Assembly: GCF_001953975.1 (NCBI RefSeq)
Contig: NZ_MBEJ01000077.1
Coordinates: 22,939 to 86,938 of the forward strand
DNA from: Mycobacterium sp. NS-7484
GTDB taxonomy: Bacteria; Actinomycetota; Actinomycetes; Mycobacteriales; Mycobacteriaceae
Length of the DNA stretch: 64,000 nucleotides
Direction: 5' to 3'
Made by a program: the position numbers and the translations under genes. This document shows, piece by piece, positions 42,467 to 51,612 of this stretch. The notes below the pieces were generated by a model. That model was not told the origin of the DNA. It worked only from the letters and a program-made list of their open reading frames with translations, and did no database searches. Position 1 is the first letter of the stretch. Each line of letters opens with the position of its first letter.

Positions 42467-44806
42467 ATGCCTGAACACACAACGCCGAATGCGTTGCCGG
42501 TCCTGTTCCTGAGCGAGCCGATCGTGCTGCCCGGAATGGTGGTGCCCGTCGAACTAGACGACGCCGCCCGCACCGCGGTGGCCGCAGCCCAGGCCAGCGA
42601 GGCCGGGAAACTGCTGATCGCCCCGCGGTTGGACGACCGGTACCCCACCCACGGTGTGATCGCCTCGATCGTGCAGACCGGTCGCATGCCCGGCGGCGTG
42701 GAAGCCGCCGTCGTCCGTGGTGAACGCCGTGCCCACATCGGGTCCGGCACCACCGGCCCCGGCACCGCGCTGTGGGTCGAGGTCGACGAGGTCGCCGATA
42801 TCGAGTCGAGCGATGCCACCTTGGCCTTGGCAGCCGAGTACAAGAAGCTGCTGCTGGCCATGCTGCAGCGTCGCGAAGCGTGGCAGATCGTGGACGTGGT
42901 CAACAAGATCACCGATCCCTCGGCCCTGGCCGACACGGCCGGGTACGCCTCATATCTGACCGACGTGCAGAAGCGCGAGCTGCTGGAGACCGAAGACGTC
43001 GGCCGTCGCCTGAGCCTGCTCGTGGAATGGACCGGCGAACACCTGGCCGAGGTCGAGGTGAACGACAAGATCGCCGAGGACGTCCGGGCCGGCATGGACA
43101 AACAGCAGAAGGAATTCCTGCTGCGCCAGCAACTGGCCGCGATCCGCAAGGAGCTCGGCGAGTTGGGACCTGATGGCCAGGAAGGAGAAGCGGATTACCG
43201 GGCCCGCGTCGAGGCTGCCGATCTGCCCGAGAAGGTCCGGGAAGCGGCGCTTGGTGAGGTCGGCAAGCTGGAACGCTCCAGCGAGCAGAGCCCCGAAGGC
43301 GGCTGGATCCGCACCTGGCTCGACACTGTCCTGGACCTGCCGTGGAACGAGCGCACCGAGGACTCGACCGACCTCAAGGGAGCGCGGGAAATTCTGGACG
43401 CCGACCACCATGGGCTGGACGACGTCAAAGACCGCATCGTCGAGTACCTGGCCGTGCGGGCTCGTCGCGCCCAACGGGGCCTGGCCGTCGTCGGCGGTCG
43501 CGGATCGGGCGCGGTGATGGTGCTGGCCGGTCCACCTGGGGTCGGCAAGACCTCGCTGGGCGAGTCCGTGGCGCGGGCGCTGGGCCGCAAATTTGTGCGC
43601 GTCGCCCTGGGCGGTGTGCGCGACGAGGCCGAGATCCGCGGTCACCGGCGCACCTACGTCGGTGCGCTGCCGGGTCGCATCGTGCGGGCCATCGGCGAGG
43701 CGGGTTCGATGAATCCCGTTGTGCTGCTGGACGAGATCGACAAGGTGAGTTCGGATTACCGGGGCGATCCGTCGGCCGCGCTGCTGGAGGTGCTGGACCC
43801 GGCGCAGAACCACACGTTCCGGGACCACTACCTGGATCTGGATCTGGACCTGTCCGACGTGGTGTTCCTGGCGACGGCCAACGTCATCGAGAACATCCCG
43901 TCCGCTCTGCTGGACCGCATGGAGCTGGTGCAGATCGACGGCTATACCGAGGACGACAAGGTTGCCATCGCACGGGACTATTTGTTGCCACGGCAGGCCG
44001 AGAAAGCGGCGCTGACGGAGTCCGAGGTGACGGTGACGGACGCGGCCCTACGCAAGATCGCCGCGGACTACACCCGCGAGCCGGGTGTGCGGCAGTTCGA
44101 ACGGCTGCTGGCCAAGGCGCTGCGCAAGGTCACCACGAAGCTCGACTCGACGTCGGCTCCGATCACGATCGATGAGCCGGATCTGGTCGAGTACCTGGGC
44201 CGTCCCAGGTTCACCCCCGAATCCGACGAACGCACCGCGGTGCCGGGGGTGGCGACCGGTCTGGCCGTCACCGGCCTGGGTGGCGATGTGCTCTACATCG
44301 AGGCCGGCGCGAACGACGGTGAAGCCGGTCTGGCGCTCACCGGTCAGCTGGGCGACGTCATGAAGGAGTCCGCGCAGATCGCGCTGTCCTACGTGCGGGC
44401 CCACGCCGAACAGTTGGGGGTCGATCCCAAGGCACTGGACCGTCAGATTCACGTCCACGTGCCGGCCGGCGCGGTGCCCAAGGACGGCCCGTCGGCCGGC
44501 GTCACGATGGTCACCGCCCTGGTCTCGATGGCCACCGGACGCCAGGTCCGCGGCGACGTCGGGATGACCGGCGAGGTCACCCTCAACGGCCGGGTGCTGC
44601 CGATCGGCGGGGTCAAGCAGAAGCTGCTGGCCGCGCAGCGGGCCGGGCTGAAGACGGTGTTCATCCCGGCGCGCAACGAGCCCGATCTGGACGACGTCCC
44701 GGCCGAGGTGCTCGACGCCCTGGAGGTCAAACCGATGACCGACGTGGCCGACATCATCGCCGAGGCGCTCGAGCCGATCCGAGAGGCGGCATCTGTCGCC
44801 GCGTAG
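42467..44806 (+). CDS. lon: ATP-dependent protease Lon
   Basis: Protein of 779 aa with the full Lon layout. N-terminal substrate domain (about 1-210), helical linker (about 215-300), AAA+ ATPase with Walker A GPPGVGKT (355-362) and Walker B VVLLDEIDK, and the C-terminal serine protease with the Ser676-Lys719 dyad (PSAGVTM; KQKLLAAQ). Degrades damaged and short-lived proteins in the cytoplasm. The ATG at 42467 follows TGGAGG; the open frame runs upstream to 42203 without a start of similar quality. M. tuberculosis lacks lon, so the gene marks a non-tuberculous species. Confidence 0.95.
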   Translation: MPEHTTPNALPVLFLSEPIVLPGMVVPVELDDAARTAVAAAQASEAGKLLIAPRLDDRYPTHGVIASIVQTGRMPGGVEAAVVRGERRAHIGSGTTGPGTALWVEVDEVADIESSDATLALAAEYKKLLLAMLQRREAWQIVDVVNKITDPSALADTAGYASYLTDVQKRELLETEDVGRRLSLLVEWTGEHLAEVEVNDKIAEDVRAGMDKQQKEFLLRQQLAAIRKELGELGPDGQEGEADYRARVEAADLPEKVREAALGEVGKLERSSEQSPEGGWIRTWLDTVLDLPWNERTEDSTDLKGAREILDADHHGLDDVKDRIVEYLAVRARRAQRGLAVVGGRGSGAVMVLAGPPGVGKTSLGESVARALGRKFVRVALGGVRDEAEIRGHRRTYVGALPGRIVRAIGEAGSMNPVVLLDEIDKVSSDYRGDPSAALLEVLDPAQNHTFRDHYLDLDLDLSDVVFLATANVIENIPSALLDRMELVQIDGYTEDDKVAIARDYLLPRQAEKAALTESEVTVTDAALRKIAADYTREPGVRQFERLLAKALRKVTTKLDSTSAPITIDEPDLVEYLGRPRFTPESDERTAVPGVATGLAVTGLGGDVLYIEAGANDGEAGLALTGQLGDVMKESAQIALSYVRAHAEQLGVDPKALDRQIHVHVPAGAVPKDGPSAGVTMVTALVSMATGRQVRGDVGMTGEVTLNGRVLPIGGVKQKLLAAQRAGLKTVFIPARNEPDLDDVPAEVLDALEVKPMTDVADIIAEALEPIREAASVAA

Positions 44807-44844
44807 GTGGGTATCCCGTCTGCAACCAACGGCGGGGAGGGACG

Positions 44845-45636
44845 ATGGACGACACCGAACTCGATCAATGGGATCCGATCGTCACCCGGCAGGCGGAGTC
44901 GGTGGCCGCCCCGATCGCCAAGTGGTGGTTTCGTTCCGAGGTCCGTGGCCTGGAGAACATTCCAGGCCACGGCGGGGCGCTCGTGGTCGCCAATCACTCC
45001 GGCGGGATGCTGACCCCTGATGTCCTGGTCTTCGCCCCGGCGTTCTACCGGCATTTCGGATATGCCCGCCCGCTCTACACCCTGGCCCACTACGGCGTGC
45101 TGCTCGGACCGACCGGCACACTGTTCCGGCGGCTCGGGGTGATCCACGCCAGCCGGGAGAACGCCGCGGCCGCCCTGCACTCGGGCGCGGTTGTGCTGGT
45201 GTTCCCCGGCGGTGATTACGACGCCTACCGGCCGAGCGCCGAGGCCAACACGATCGACTTCAACGGCCGCACCGGCTACGTGCGCACCGCGCTGGCGGCC
45301 GGCGTCCCGATCGTGCCGACGGTCTCGATCGGGGCCCAGGAAAGCCAGTTGTTCCTCACCCGGGGCAATTGGCTGGCCAAGCGGCTGGGCCTGCCCCGCT
45401 TTCGGCTGGAGATCCTGCCGGTGAGCGTCGGCCTGCCGTTCGGGCTCAGCGTCATCGTGCCGCCCAACCTGCCGCTGCCCACCAAGGTCGTCACCGAGGT
45501 GCTGCCGCCCATCGACATCACGGCCCGCTTCGGCTCCGACCCCGATGTCGCCGAGGTCGACGCGCACATCCGCGGGGTGATGCAGACCGCGCTGGATCGA
45601 CTGGCGGCGAAACGGCGGTTCCCGGTGCTGGGCTGA
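44845..45636 (+). CDS. Lysophospholipid/glycerolipid acyltransferase family protein
   Basis: Protein of 263 aa with the LPLAT fold. The acyltransferase His lies in VVANHSGGMLTPD, where Asp follows at +8 rather than the usual +5, as in the MGAT/DGAT-like subgroup. VLVFPGGDYDAYRP and VPIVPTVSIGAQES match later blocks. Probably membrane-associated and acylating a lysophospholipid or diacylglycerol-type substrate. The ATG at 44845 follows GGGGAGGGACG. It lies 38 bp after lon and 27 bp before the permease gene, but no functional link is evident. Confidence 0.86.
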   Translation: MDDTELDQWDPIVTRQAESVAAPIAKWWFRSEVRGLENIPGHGGALVVANHSGGMLTPDVLVFAPAFYRHFGYARPLYTLAHYGVLLGPTGTLFRRLGVIHASRENAAAALHSGAVVLVFPGGDYDAYRPSAEANTIDFNGRTGYVRTALAAGVPIVPTVSIGAQESQLFLTRGNWLAKRLGLPRFRLEILPVSVGLPFGLSVIVPPNLPLPTKVVTEVLPPIDITARFGSDPDVAEVDAHIRGVMQTALDRLAAKRRFPVLG

Positions 45637-45663
45637 GGCCGGGCGCATGGAATCCTGTCGGGC

Positions 45664-47094
45664 GTGACGTCAGAAGCAACCACGGGCGAACGGCACCTGT
45701 CCCGCCAGCTGTCCAACCGGCACATCCAGCTCATCGCAATCGGTGGCGCGATCGGAACCGGCCTGTTCATGGGCTCGGGCAAGACGGTGTCGCTGGCCGG
45801 GCCCTCGGTGATCTTCGTCTACATGATCATCGGCTTCATGCTCTTCTTCGTCATGCGGGCGATGGGCGAGCTGCTGCTGTCCAACCTGCATTACAAGTCG
45901 TTCGCCGACTTCGCTGCCGACCTCCTCGGCCCGTGGGCCGGTTTCTTCACCGGTTGGACGTACTGGTTCTGCTGGATCGTCACCGGCGTGGCCGATGTGG
46001 TGGCGATCTCGGGGTACGTCGCCTACTGGTGGCCCGATCTGCAGCTGTGGATCCCGGCGCTGGCGACGGTGGTGGTGCTGATCGCGTTGAACCTGCCGAC
46101 CGTGCGGGCGTTCGGCGAAACCGAATTCTGGTTCGCCCTGATCAAGATCATCGCCATCGTGGCGCTGATCGTCGTCGGCCTGGTGATGGTGTTCACCCAC
46201 TTCGAGTCCCCCGGCGGCTCGCACGCCAGCTTCGCCAACCTGTGGAACGACGGCGGCTTCTTCCCCACCGGCCCGATGGGGTTCGTGGCCGGATTCCAGA
46301 TCGCCACCTTCGCGTTCGTCGGCATCGAACTCGTCGGCACCACCGCAGCCGAGGCCAAGAACCCCGAACGCAACCTGCCCAAGGCGATCAACTCGATCCC
46401 CGTGCGCGTCATGCTGTTCTACGTCGCGGCCCTGATCGTCATCATCTCGGTCACGCCATGGCGGATGATCGACCCGCAGCACAGCCCGTTCGTGGCGATG
46501 TTCACCCTCGCCGGCCTCGGCATCGCCGCCTCGGTCGTCAATTTCGTCGTGCTGACCTCGGCAGCGTCGTCGGCCAACTCCGGCATCTATTCCACCTCGC
46601 GGATGGTCTACGGTCTGGCCGCCGAGGGGGACGCCCCGACCCTGTTCGGCCGGCTCACCAACCGGCGCGTGCCGGCCAACGCGCTGTTCCTGTCCGGGGC
46701 GTTCCTGCTGTCGGGTGTGGTGATGGTGGCCGTCGGCGACTCGATCATCGAAGCCTTCACGATCGTCACCACCATCTCGTCGCTGTGCTTCATGTTCGTG
46801 TGGACGATCATCCTGTCCAGCTACCTCGTCTACCGCAAACGCCGGCCGCACCTGCACGAGACGTCGAAGTTCAAGATGCCCGGCGGTGTCGCGATGTGCT
46901 ACGTCGTCCTGGGGTTCTTCGTATTCCTGATCGTGGCCTTCACGCTCAAGGAAGACACCAGGCAAGCCCTGCTGGTCACCCCGATCTGGTTCATCGTGCT
47001 CGCGGTCGCCTGGGCTGTGCTGCGCCGCCGGCCCAGGCATCTCGCCCGCGAAGCCGCGTTCCGTGCCGATCTGGAGTCCCCGGATTCCGACTAA
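45664..47094 (+). CDS. cycA: D-serine/D-alanine/glycine permease CycA
   Basis: Protein of 476 aa, 12 membrane helices, very similar along its whole length to enterobacterial CycA: NRHIQLIAIGGAIGTGLFMGSG at the start (residues about 18-39), GPWAGFFTGWTYWFCW, TFAFVGIELVGTTAAE and KEDTRQALLVTPIWF at the end. CycA takes up glycine, D-alanine and D-serine with protons, and also D-cycloserine. The GTG at 45664 follows a short gap after the acyltransferase gene. Rv1704c is the M. tuberculosis counterpart. Confidence 0.93.
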   Translation: MTSEATTGERHLSRQLSNRHIQLIAIGGAIGTGLFMGSGKTVSLAGPSVIFVYMIIGFMLFFVMRAMGELLLSNLHYKSFADFAADLLGPWAGFFTGWTYWFCWIVTGVADVVAISGYVAYWWPDLQLWIPALATVVVLIALNLPTVRAFGETEFWFALIKIIAIVALIVVGLVMVFTHFESPGGSHASFANLWNDGGFFPTGPMGFVAGFQIATFAFVGIELVGTTAAEAKNPERNLPKAINSIPVRVMLFYVAALIVIISVTPWRMIDPQHSPFVAMFTLAGLGIAASVVNFVVLTSAASSANSGIYSTSRMVYGLAAEGDAPTLFGRLTNRRVPANALFLSGAFLLSGVVMVAVGDSIIEAFTIVTTISSLCFMFVWTIILSSYLVYRKRRPHLHETSKFKMPGGVAMCYVVLGFFVFLIVAFTLKEDTRQALLVTPIWFIVLAVAWAVLRRRPRHLAREAAFRADLESPDSD

Positions 47095-47103
47095 GGTGAT
47101 CCC

Positions 47104-47493
47104 ATGGTGGATCTTGGTGATCTCAAGCGTCGCATCGTCCACGGCGCCCAGCGCCTCGTCGTCAACCCGGTGGGCCGGCAACTACCCATCACCATGCTGG
47201 AGACCACCGGCCGCAAAACCGGCCAACCGCGGCGCACCGCCGTCGGTGGCCGGGTCGTCGATGGGCAGTTCTGGATGGTCTCCGAACACGGCGACCGCGC
47301 GCACTACGTACTGAACATCAAGGCGAATCCCGCTGTGCGGGTACGGATCAACGGCACCTGGCGCACCGGCACGGCGCACCTGCTGCCCGACGACGACCCG
47401 GTCGCCCGATTGAGAGAACTACCGGCCCTCAACAGCGCGGTGGTTCGGGTCATGGGCAGCGACCTGCTCACCATCCGGATCGACCTCGACTGA
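47104..47493 (+). CDS. Deazaflavin (F420)-type nitroreductase family protein
   Basis: Protein of 129 aa with the split-barrel Ddn-like fold. LPITMLETTGRKTGQPRRTAVGGRVVDGQFWMVSEHG and KANPAVRVRINGTWR (about 28-64 and 75-89) are the family's core motifs. Such actinobacterial proteins bind F420 and reduce quinones or nitroaromatics; the exact substrate is unknown. It starts 10 bp after the CycA stop. Confidence 0.9.
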   Translation: MVDLGDLKRRIVHGAQRLVVNPVGRQLPITMLETTGRKTGQPRRTAVGGRVVDGQFWMVSEHGDRAHYVLNIKANPAVRVRINGTWRTGTAHLLPDDDPVARLRELPALNSAVVRVMGSDLLTIRIDLD

Positions 47494-47566
47494 TGCCGGT
47501 TTCGCCATAACGGCCGAGAATGGCCGTTAACATAGGGGCTGCCTGACAGGGACGGGGGCCCAACGA

Positions 47567-47791
47567 ATGTTGACCGCAGTACGCAAGATCCTCGAGTTCC
47601 AGATGACGATCGCGGAGTGGATCGGAACGGCGATCATCCTCGCCGTCCCCTATCTGCTGATCGGCCTGATCTGGTCGCTCACCCACACCAGCCACCTGGC
47701 CGGTATGCACGGCGCCGACGCGGTGGTGTCCTTCCTGGGCTCCATCGTGTCGTGGCCGGTGCTGCTGTTCACCAACGTGTGCATGAGCTGA
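47567..47791 (+). CDS. Small membrane protein A flanking DUF2236 gene
   Basis: Protein of 74 aa with two hydrophobic helices: about 18-38 (WIGTAIILAVPYLLIGLIWSL) and about 55-72 (FLGSIVSWPVLLFTNVCM). Its layout and ends match the 83-aa protein at 48665-48916: an amphipathic start, PYL-IGL in the first helix and WP-LL near a C-terminal Cys. The two are therefore probably paralogues bracketing the DUF2236 gene. ATG at 47567; stop 13 bp before the DUF2236 start. Likely a membrane partner of that oxygenase-like protein (inference). Confidence 0.75.
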   Translation: MLTAVRKILEFQMTIAEWIGTAIILAVPYLLIGLIWSLTHTSHLAGMHGADAVVSFLGSIVSWPVLLFTNVCMS

Positions 47792-47804
47792 GGAGGAACG
47801 GCGA

Positions 47805-48665
47805 ATGCCTGTCGCGAACCGGATCTCGGTCACCCGGCGCACCGCGCGGTGGTCCGAGCAGGACGTCACCATCGCCGACGCGATGGACCTGTGGGGCTTC
47901 GCGGCCGGCGCAGCCAACGTGATCATGCAACTGTCCCGGCCCGGCGTCGGTTACGGGGTCGTGGAGAGCACCGTGGATTCCGGCAACCTGCTCAAGCACC
48001 CGTGGAAACGGGCCCGCACCACGCTGAGCTATCTGGCCGTGGCCATCCTCGGCACTCCCGAGGACAGGGCCGCCTTCCGCGATGCCGTCGACGTGGCCCA
48101 CCGCCAGGTCCGGTCCGGGCCGGCAAGTCCCGTGCCCTACAACGCTTTTGACCGCGACCTACAACTGTGGGTGGCAGCCTGCCTGTTCGTCGGCTTGGAA
48201 GACGTCTATCAACTGCTGCGTGGCGAGATGACCGAGGTCCAGGCCGAGCAGTTCTACCACTCGGCAGCCACCCTGGGCACCACGTTGCAGGTCAGTCCCG
48301 AGCAGTGGCCGGCGACCCGGGCGGAATTCGACACCTACTGGGATCAGGCCTGCGCGCAGGTCGCCATGGACGACGTCGTCCGGCAGTATCTGCACGATCT
48401 CGTGAACCTGCGGATGATCACCCCGCTGCTGCGAATTCCCTTCCGGCCACTGCTGAAATTCCTCACCGCGGGGTTCTTGGCGCCGGTGTTCCGCGATGCC
48501 GTCGGCTTCACGTGGGGTCCGGGCCGGCAACGACTGTTCGAATGGCTCTTTCTTCTCGTGGCTTTCGGCAACCGGTTCCTGCCGGTGTTCATCCGCCAGG
48601 GCGGCAGCTACCTGTTGCTCGCCGACGTGCGCCGACGGGTGGCGGCCGACAAGGCACTGATCTGA
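47805..48665 (+). CDS. DUF2236/MpaB-type oxygenase-like protein
   Basis: Protein of 286 aa resembling the DUF2236 (oxygenase MpaB/Lcp-related) superfamily, heme-dependent oxidases in characterised members. It is highly helical, with NVIMQLSRPGVGYGVVESTVDSGNLLKHPWKRARTTLSYLA at the N-terminus (about residues 38-78) and conserved His and Arg residues that could hold a heme. FDRDLQLWVAACLFVG and the C-terminal hydrophobic run suggest membrane contact. The start has a GGAGG site. It is encoded between two small paralogous membrane proteins and shares a 1-bp overlap with the second. Substrate unknown. Confidence 0.82.
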   Translation: MPVANRISVTRRTARWSEQDVTIADAMDLWGFAAGAANVIMQLSRPGVGYGVVESTVDSGNLLKHPWKRARTTLSYLAVAILGTPEDRAAFRDAVDVAHRQVRSGPASPVPYNAFDRDLQLWVAACLFVGLEDVYQLLRGEMTEVQAEQFYHSAATLGTTLQVSPEQWPATRAEFDTYWDQACAQVAMDDVVRQYLHDLVNLRMITPLLRIPFRPLLKFLTAGFLAPVFRDAVGFTWGPGRQRLFEWLFLLVAFGNRFLPVFIRQGGSYLLLADVRRRVAADKALI

Positions 48666-48916
48666 TGACCCGGCTGCGCCGGATCCTGAGCTACCAGGCC
48701 AGCGTCGAGCAGGTGCTCGAGACGTTGATGTGGCTGTCGCTGCCCTATCTCACGATCGGCCTGGTGTTCACGTTCTTCCATCCCGAGCAGGTACAGCTGA
48801 TCGAAACGAGCCTGCTGACCAAGTTCCCGGCCGGCGCCGACCTGGTCGCGTTCGGCCAGGTGACCTTGCTGTGGCCGTTCCTGTTACTCGGCGCCGACAT
48901 CTGCATCGCGGCGTGA
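48665..48916 (+). CDS. Small membrane protein B flanking DUF2236 gene
   Basis: Protein of 83 aa, two hydrophobic helices (about 22-42: LMWLSLPYLTIGLVFTFF, and about 64-82: VTLLWPFLLLGADICIA). The start codon overlaps the DUF2236 stop by 1 bp (TGATG). It resembles the 74-aa protein at 47567-47791 in layout and in the helix starts, and both end near a Cys. With that protein it brackets the DUF2236 gene in one operon. Confidence 0.75.
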   Translation: MTRLRRILSYQASVEQVLETLMWLSLPYLTIGLVFTFFHPEQVQLIETSLLTKFPAGADLVAFGQVTLLWPFLLLGADICIAA

Positions 48917-48938
48917 GCGCCCGCTAGGGTCTTGCCTC

Positions 48939-49514
48939 GTGAAGGCCTGCCTCGTCGTCTGTGCACTCTTCGGCGCCGCCGCGCTTGCCGGCTGCGCTTC
49001 GGAAACCGTCATCAACACCGACGATGCCGCACCGCCCCCGGCGGTGAGCACCACGGCGGCGCCACCGGTGTTCGGCACCGCGCACCTGGTCAACGCGGCC
49101 GATTACGCGCTCGAGGTCGACGGCCGCAAGGGCTATTACTTCAGCACCCCCAGCGGGCGGTGGCGCTGCGCGATCCTGCCCCGAGACCGCGCCGGTTGCC
49201 AGCAGGCGAACGGCACGTCGGCCATCGGGGTGACCGGGGCGCCCACGGAGGTGCCCGACCCGACCGGCGGCACCGCCGTACCGAACGCCCTCGTCCTCGA
49301 CCAGGACACCGACGCCTATTTCGCGGCCCTGACCGAGCCGGACTTCGCCCAAAGCGAGGCCGTGGTGCTGCCGTTCGGCAAGGTGTTGGCAGTGGCCGGG
49401 TTTCGGTGCAACGTCCAGGAGCAGTCCGGGGTGTCGTGCGTGCGGGAGTTGACCGGCCGAGGTTTCACCTTCTCCGCCGAGGGTTACACCCAGCACTACA
49501 CAGATGTCCCCTAG
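48939..49514 (+). CDS. Lipoprotein of unknown function
   Basis: Protein of 191 aa from GTG 48939. The signal peptide ends with the lipobox LAGC (Cys at about 19), followed by a Thr/Ala/Pro-rich spacer. The mature domain has four Cys (WRCAILPRDRAGCQQ and GFRCNVQEQSGVSCVRE), probably two disulfides, with FSTPSGRWRCAI typical of small mycobacterial exported proteins. No enzymatic motif. Located after the DUF2236 cassette; separate from it by 22 bp. Confidence 0.75.
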   Translation: MKACLVVCALFGAAALAGCASETVINTDDAAPPPAVSTTAAPPVFGTAHLVNAADYALEVDGRKGYYFSTPSGRWRCAILPRDRAGCQQANGTSAIGVTGAPTEVPDPTGGTAVPNALVLDQDTDAYFAALTEPDFAQSEAVVLPFGKVLAVAGFRCNVQEQSGVSCVRELTGRGFTFSAEGYTQHYTDVP

Positions 49515-49523
49515 CGATGGCAG

Positions 49524-50273
49524 ATGATCAGGATCGGCACCTCGGGTTGGTCATACGACCACTGGACCGGGGTGCTCTATCCACGCGGGACCCCCGCGAA
49601 GGCGAGGCTGGGCCTCTACGTCGGCGAGTTCGACACCGTGGAGCTCAACGGCAGCTTCTACCGCTGGCCCGCTGACACCACGTTCACCGGCTGGCGCGAT
49701 CAGCTACCCGACGGCTTCACGATGTCGGTCAAGGCCCACCGGGGCCTGACCCACTTTCGGCGGCTGCGCTCACCGGAACCCTGGACGCCGCGGTTCGAGC
49801 AGTACTGGCAACTGCTCGGGGACCACAACGAGGCCCTGCTGGTGCAGCTGCACCCGGCGATCGAACGCGACGACGAACTGCTCGACGCCTTCCTGGCGCA
49901 GCTGCCCCGCCACATCCGGGTGGCGATGGAATTGCGTCACCCGTCCTGGCACGATCCCGCCCTGTTCGCGGTGTTGGAGCGTCACCACGCCGCCTATGTG
50001 GTGATGAGCGGACCGGGACTGGTGTGCCGGCCGGTGGCCACCGCCGAACTGGTGTATGTCCGTATGCACGGTCCGGGCGACGTACAACACCACATGTACG
50101 CCGAGCCCTACTCCGACGACGAACTTGCCCAGTGGGCGCAACAGATTCTGCGGTGGGACCACGACGGTCACCGCGTCGTCGTGTACTTCAACAACGATCT
50201 GGGTGGTCACGCCGTACGCAATGCTCGAAAACTCAAGCAGTTGGTGTCGGGCGAGTACGCTGAATCGACATGA
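49524..50273 (+). CDS. DUF72 family protein
   Basis: Protein of 249 aa with the TIM-barrel-like DUF72 fold: IRIGTSGWSYDHWTGVLYPRG at the N-terminus (about residues 2-22), VELNGSFYRWP, VKAHRGLTHFRRL, VAMELRHPSWHD and VYFNNDLGGHAVRNARKL are diagnostic blocks. A conserved family of unknown function in many bacteria. It overlaps the start of the FAD reductase gene by 4 bp (ATGA), so the two are coupled. Confidence 0.9.
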   Translation: MIRIGTSGWSYDHWTGVLYPRGTPAKARLGLYVGEFDTVELNGSFYRWPADTTFTGWRDQLPDGFTMSVKAHRGLTHFRRLRSPEPWTPRFEQYWQLLGDHNEALLVQLHPAIERDDELLDAFLAQLPRHIRVAMELRHPSWHDPALFAVLERHHAAYVVMSGPGLVCRPVATAELVYVRMHGPGDVQHHMYAEPYSDDELAQWAQQILRWDHDGHRVVVYFNNDLGGHAVRNARKLKQLVSGEYAEST

Positions 50274-51496
50274 CAACGTCGCCCACATTCGTGATCGTCG
50301 GTGGCGGCCTATCCGGCGCCAAGGCCGCTGAAGCACTGCGCGACAACGACTTTGACGGCCACGTCGTGTTGTTCGCCGCCGAGGATCACCTGCCGTACGA
50401 GCGCCCACCGCTGTCCAAGGAATACCTGGCCGGCACAAAGACCCTCGACGACTTCACCGTCGACACCCGCGCCTGGTACCGCGACCACAACGTCGACCTG
50501 AGATTGGGCACCGAGGTCACCGCCGTCAACGCCGCCGAGCACACCGTGGCGTTGCCCGACGGGACCACCGTCGGCTACGACAAACTGCTGCTGGCCACCG
50601 GGTCGGCCTCCCGGCGGCCACCGATTCCCGGTGCGGACGCGGCCGGGGTGCACTATCTGCGCACGATCGACGAGGCCGCGGCGCTGAGCGCGGCGTTGAC
50701 CCCGGGCGCGACGCTGGCCGTCGTGGGCGCCGGATGGATCGGGCTGGAGGTCACCGCCGGCGCGCGCGAGCGCGGCGTGGACGTCACCGTCGTCGAGGCG
50801 GCATCTCAACCGCTCCTGGCGGCGTTGGGCCCCGAGCTGGGCGAGGTGTTCGCGCGGCTGCACCGCGAGCACGGAGTCGACCTGCGGCTGGGCCAGTCGG
50901 TGCAGGAGATCACCAGCGCCGACGGCACCGCCACCGGACTGCGGCTCGGCGACGGATCCAGCGTCACCGCAGATGCCGTGTTGGTCGCCGTGGGCGCGGC
51001 GCCGAACATCGGGCTGGCCGAGCAGGCCGGACTGGACGTCGGTGCCGGCGGCGTGCTCGTCGACGCCGGTCTGCGCACCAGCAACCCGGACATCTTCGCC
51101 GTCGGAGACATCGCCGCCGCGCAGCATCCGTTGTTCGGGGTGCGGATCCGCACCGAACACTGGGCCAACGCGCTCAAACAGCCCGCGGTGGCGGCTGCGG
51201 GGATGTTGGGCCGAAGCGTCGAATACTCAGAGCTGCCCTATTTCTTCACCGATCAGTACGACCTCGGCATGGAGTACGTCGGACATGCACCCGAATATGA
51301 GCGCGTGGTGTTCCGTGGCGACGTTGCTGGGCGGGAATTCGTCGCGTTCTGGCTCGACACCGACAACCGTGTCCTGGCCGGGATGAACGTCAACGTGTGG
51401 GACGTCCTTGACGACGTCAAGGCAATGATCCGGGCGCGCACGCCGGTCGATCCGCAACGTATCGCCGACCCCGCACAGCCGCTGTCGGCCGGATAG
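50270..51496 (+). CDS. FAD-dependent ferredoxin reductase-like protein (Rv1869c-like)
   Basis: Protein of 408 aa of the pyridine nucleotide-disulfide oxidoreductase family, putidaredoxin-reductase type. FAD motif IVGGGLSGAKAAEALR at residues 8-23, NAD(P) motif VVGAGWIGLEVTAGARERG (about 150-168) and FAD-ribityl motif DIFAVGDIAAAQHPLFG (about 275). It resembles Rv1869c almost throughout. Likely reduces a ferredoxin for P450 or other redox enzymes; the partner is not adjacent. Start coupled to the DUF72 gene. Confidence 0.9.
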   Translation: MTTSPTFVIVGGGLSGAKAAEALRDNDFDGHVVLFAAEDHLPYERPPLSKEYLAGTKTLDDFTVDTRAWYRDHNVDLRLGTEVTAVNAAEHTVALPDGTTVGYDKLLLATGSASRRPPIPGADAAGVHYLRTIDEAAALSAALTPGATLAVVGAGWIGLEVTAGARERGVDVTVVEAASQPLLAALGPELGEVFARLHREHGVDLRLGQSVQEITSADGTATGLRLGDGSSVTADAVLVAVGAAPNIGLAEQAGLDVGAGGVLVDAGLRTSNPDIFAVGDIAAAQHPLFGVRIRTEHWANALKQPAVAAAGMLGRSVEYSELPYFFTDQYDLGMEYVGHAPEYERVVFRGDVAGREFVAFWLDTDNRVLAGMNVNVWDVLDDVKAMIRARTPVDPQRIADPAQPLSAG

Positions 51497-51612
51497 CTGC
51501 GCGCCCCGCACCCGCCGGCCGGGCGAAGTCGGTGCGGCGCAACGACATTCTCGTCGGGTCGGGGGTACGCGCTAACGTGCAGGAGTCACTCGGCAGGAAG
51601 GGGATTTGACCG

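Noticed and set aside
45369..47099. 576-codon plus-strand open frame covering part of the acyltransferase and all of cycA
   Set aside because: Wrong frame of the CycA coding region; Arg/Pro/Gly-rich, whereas the CycA frame matches a known permease throughout.
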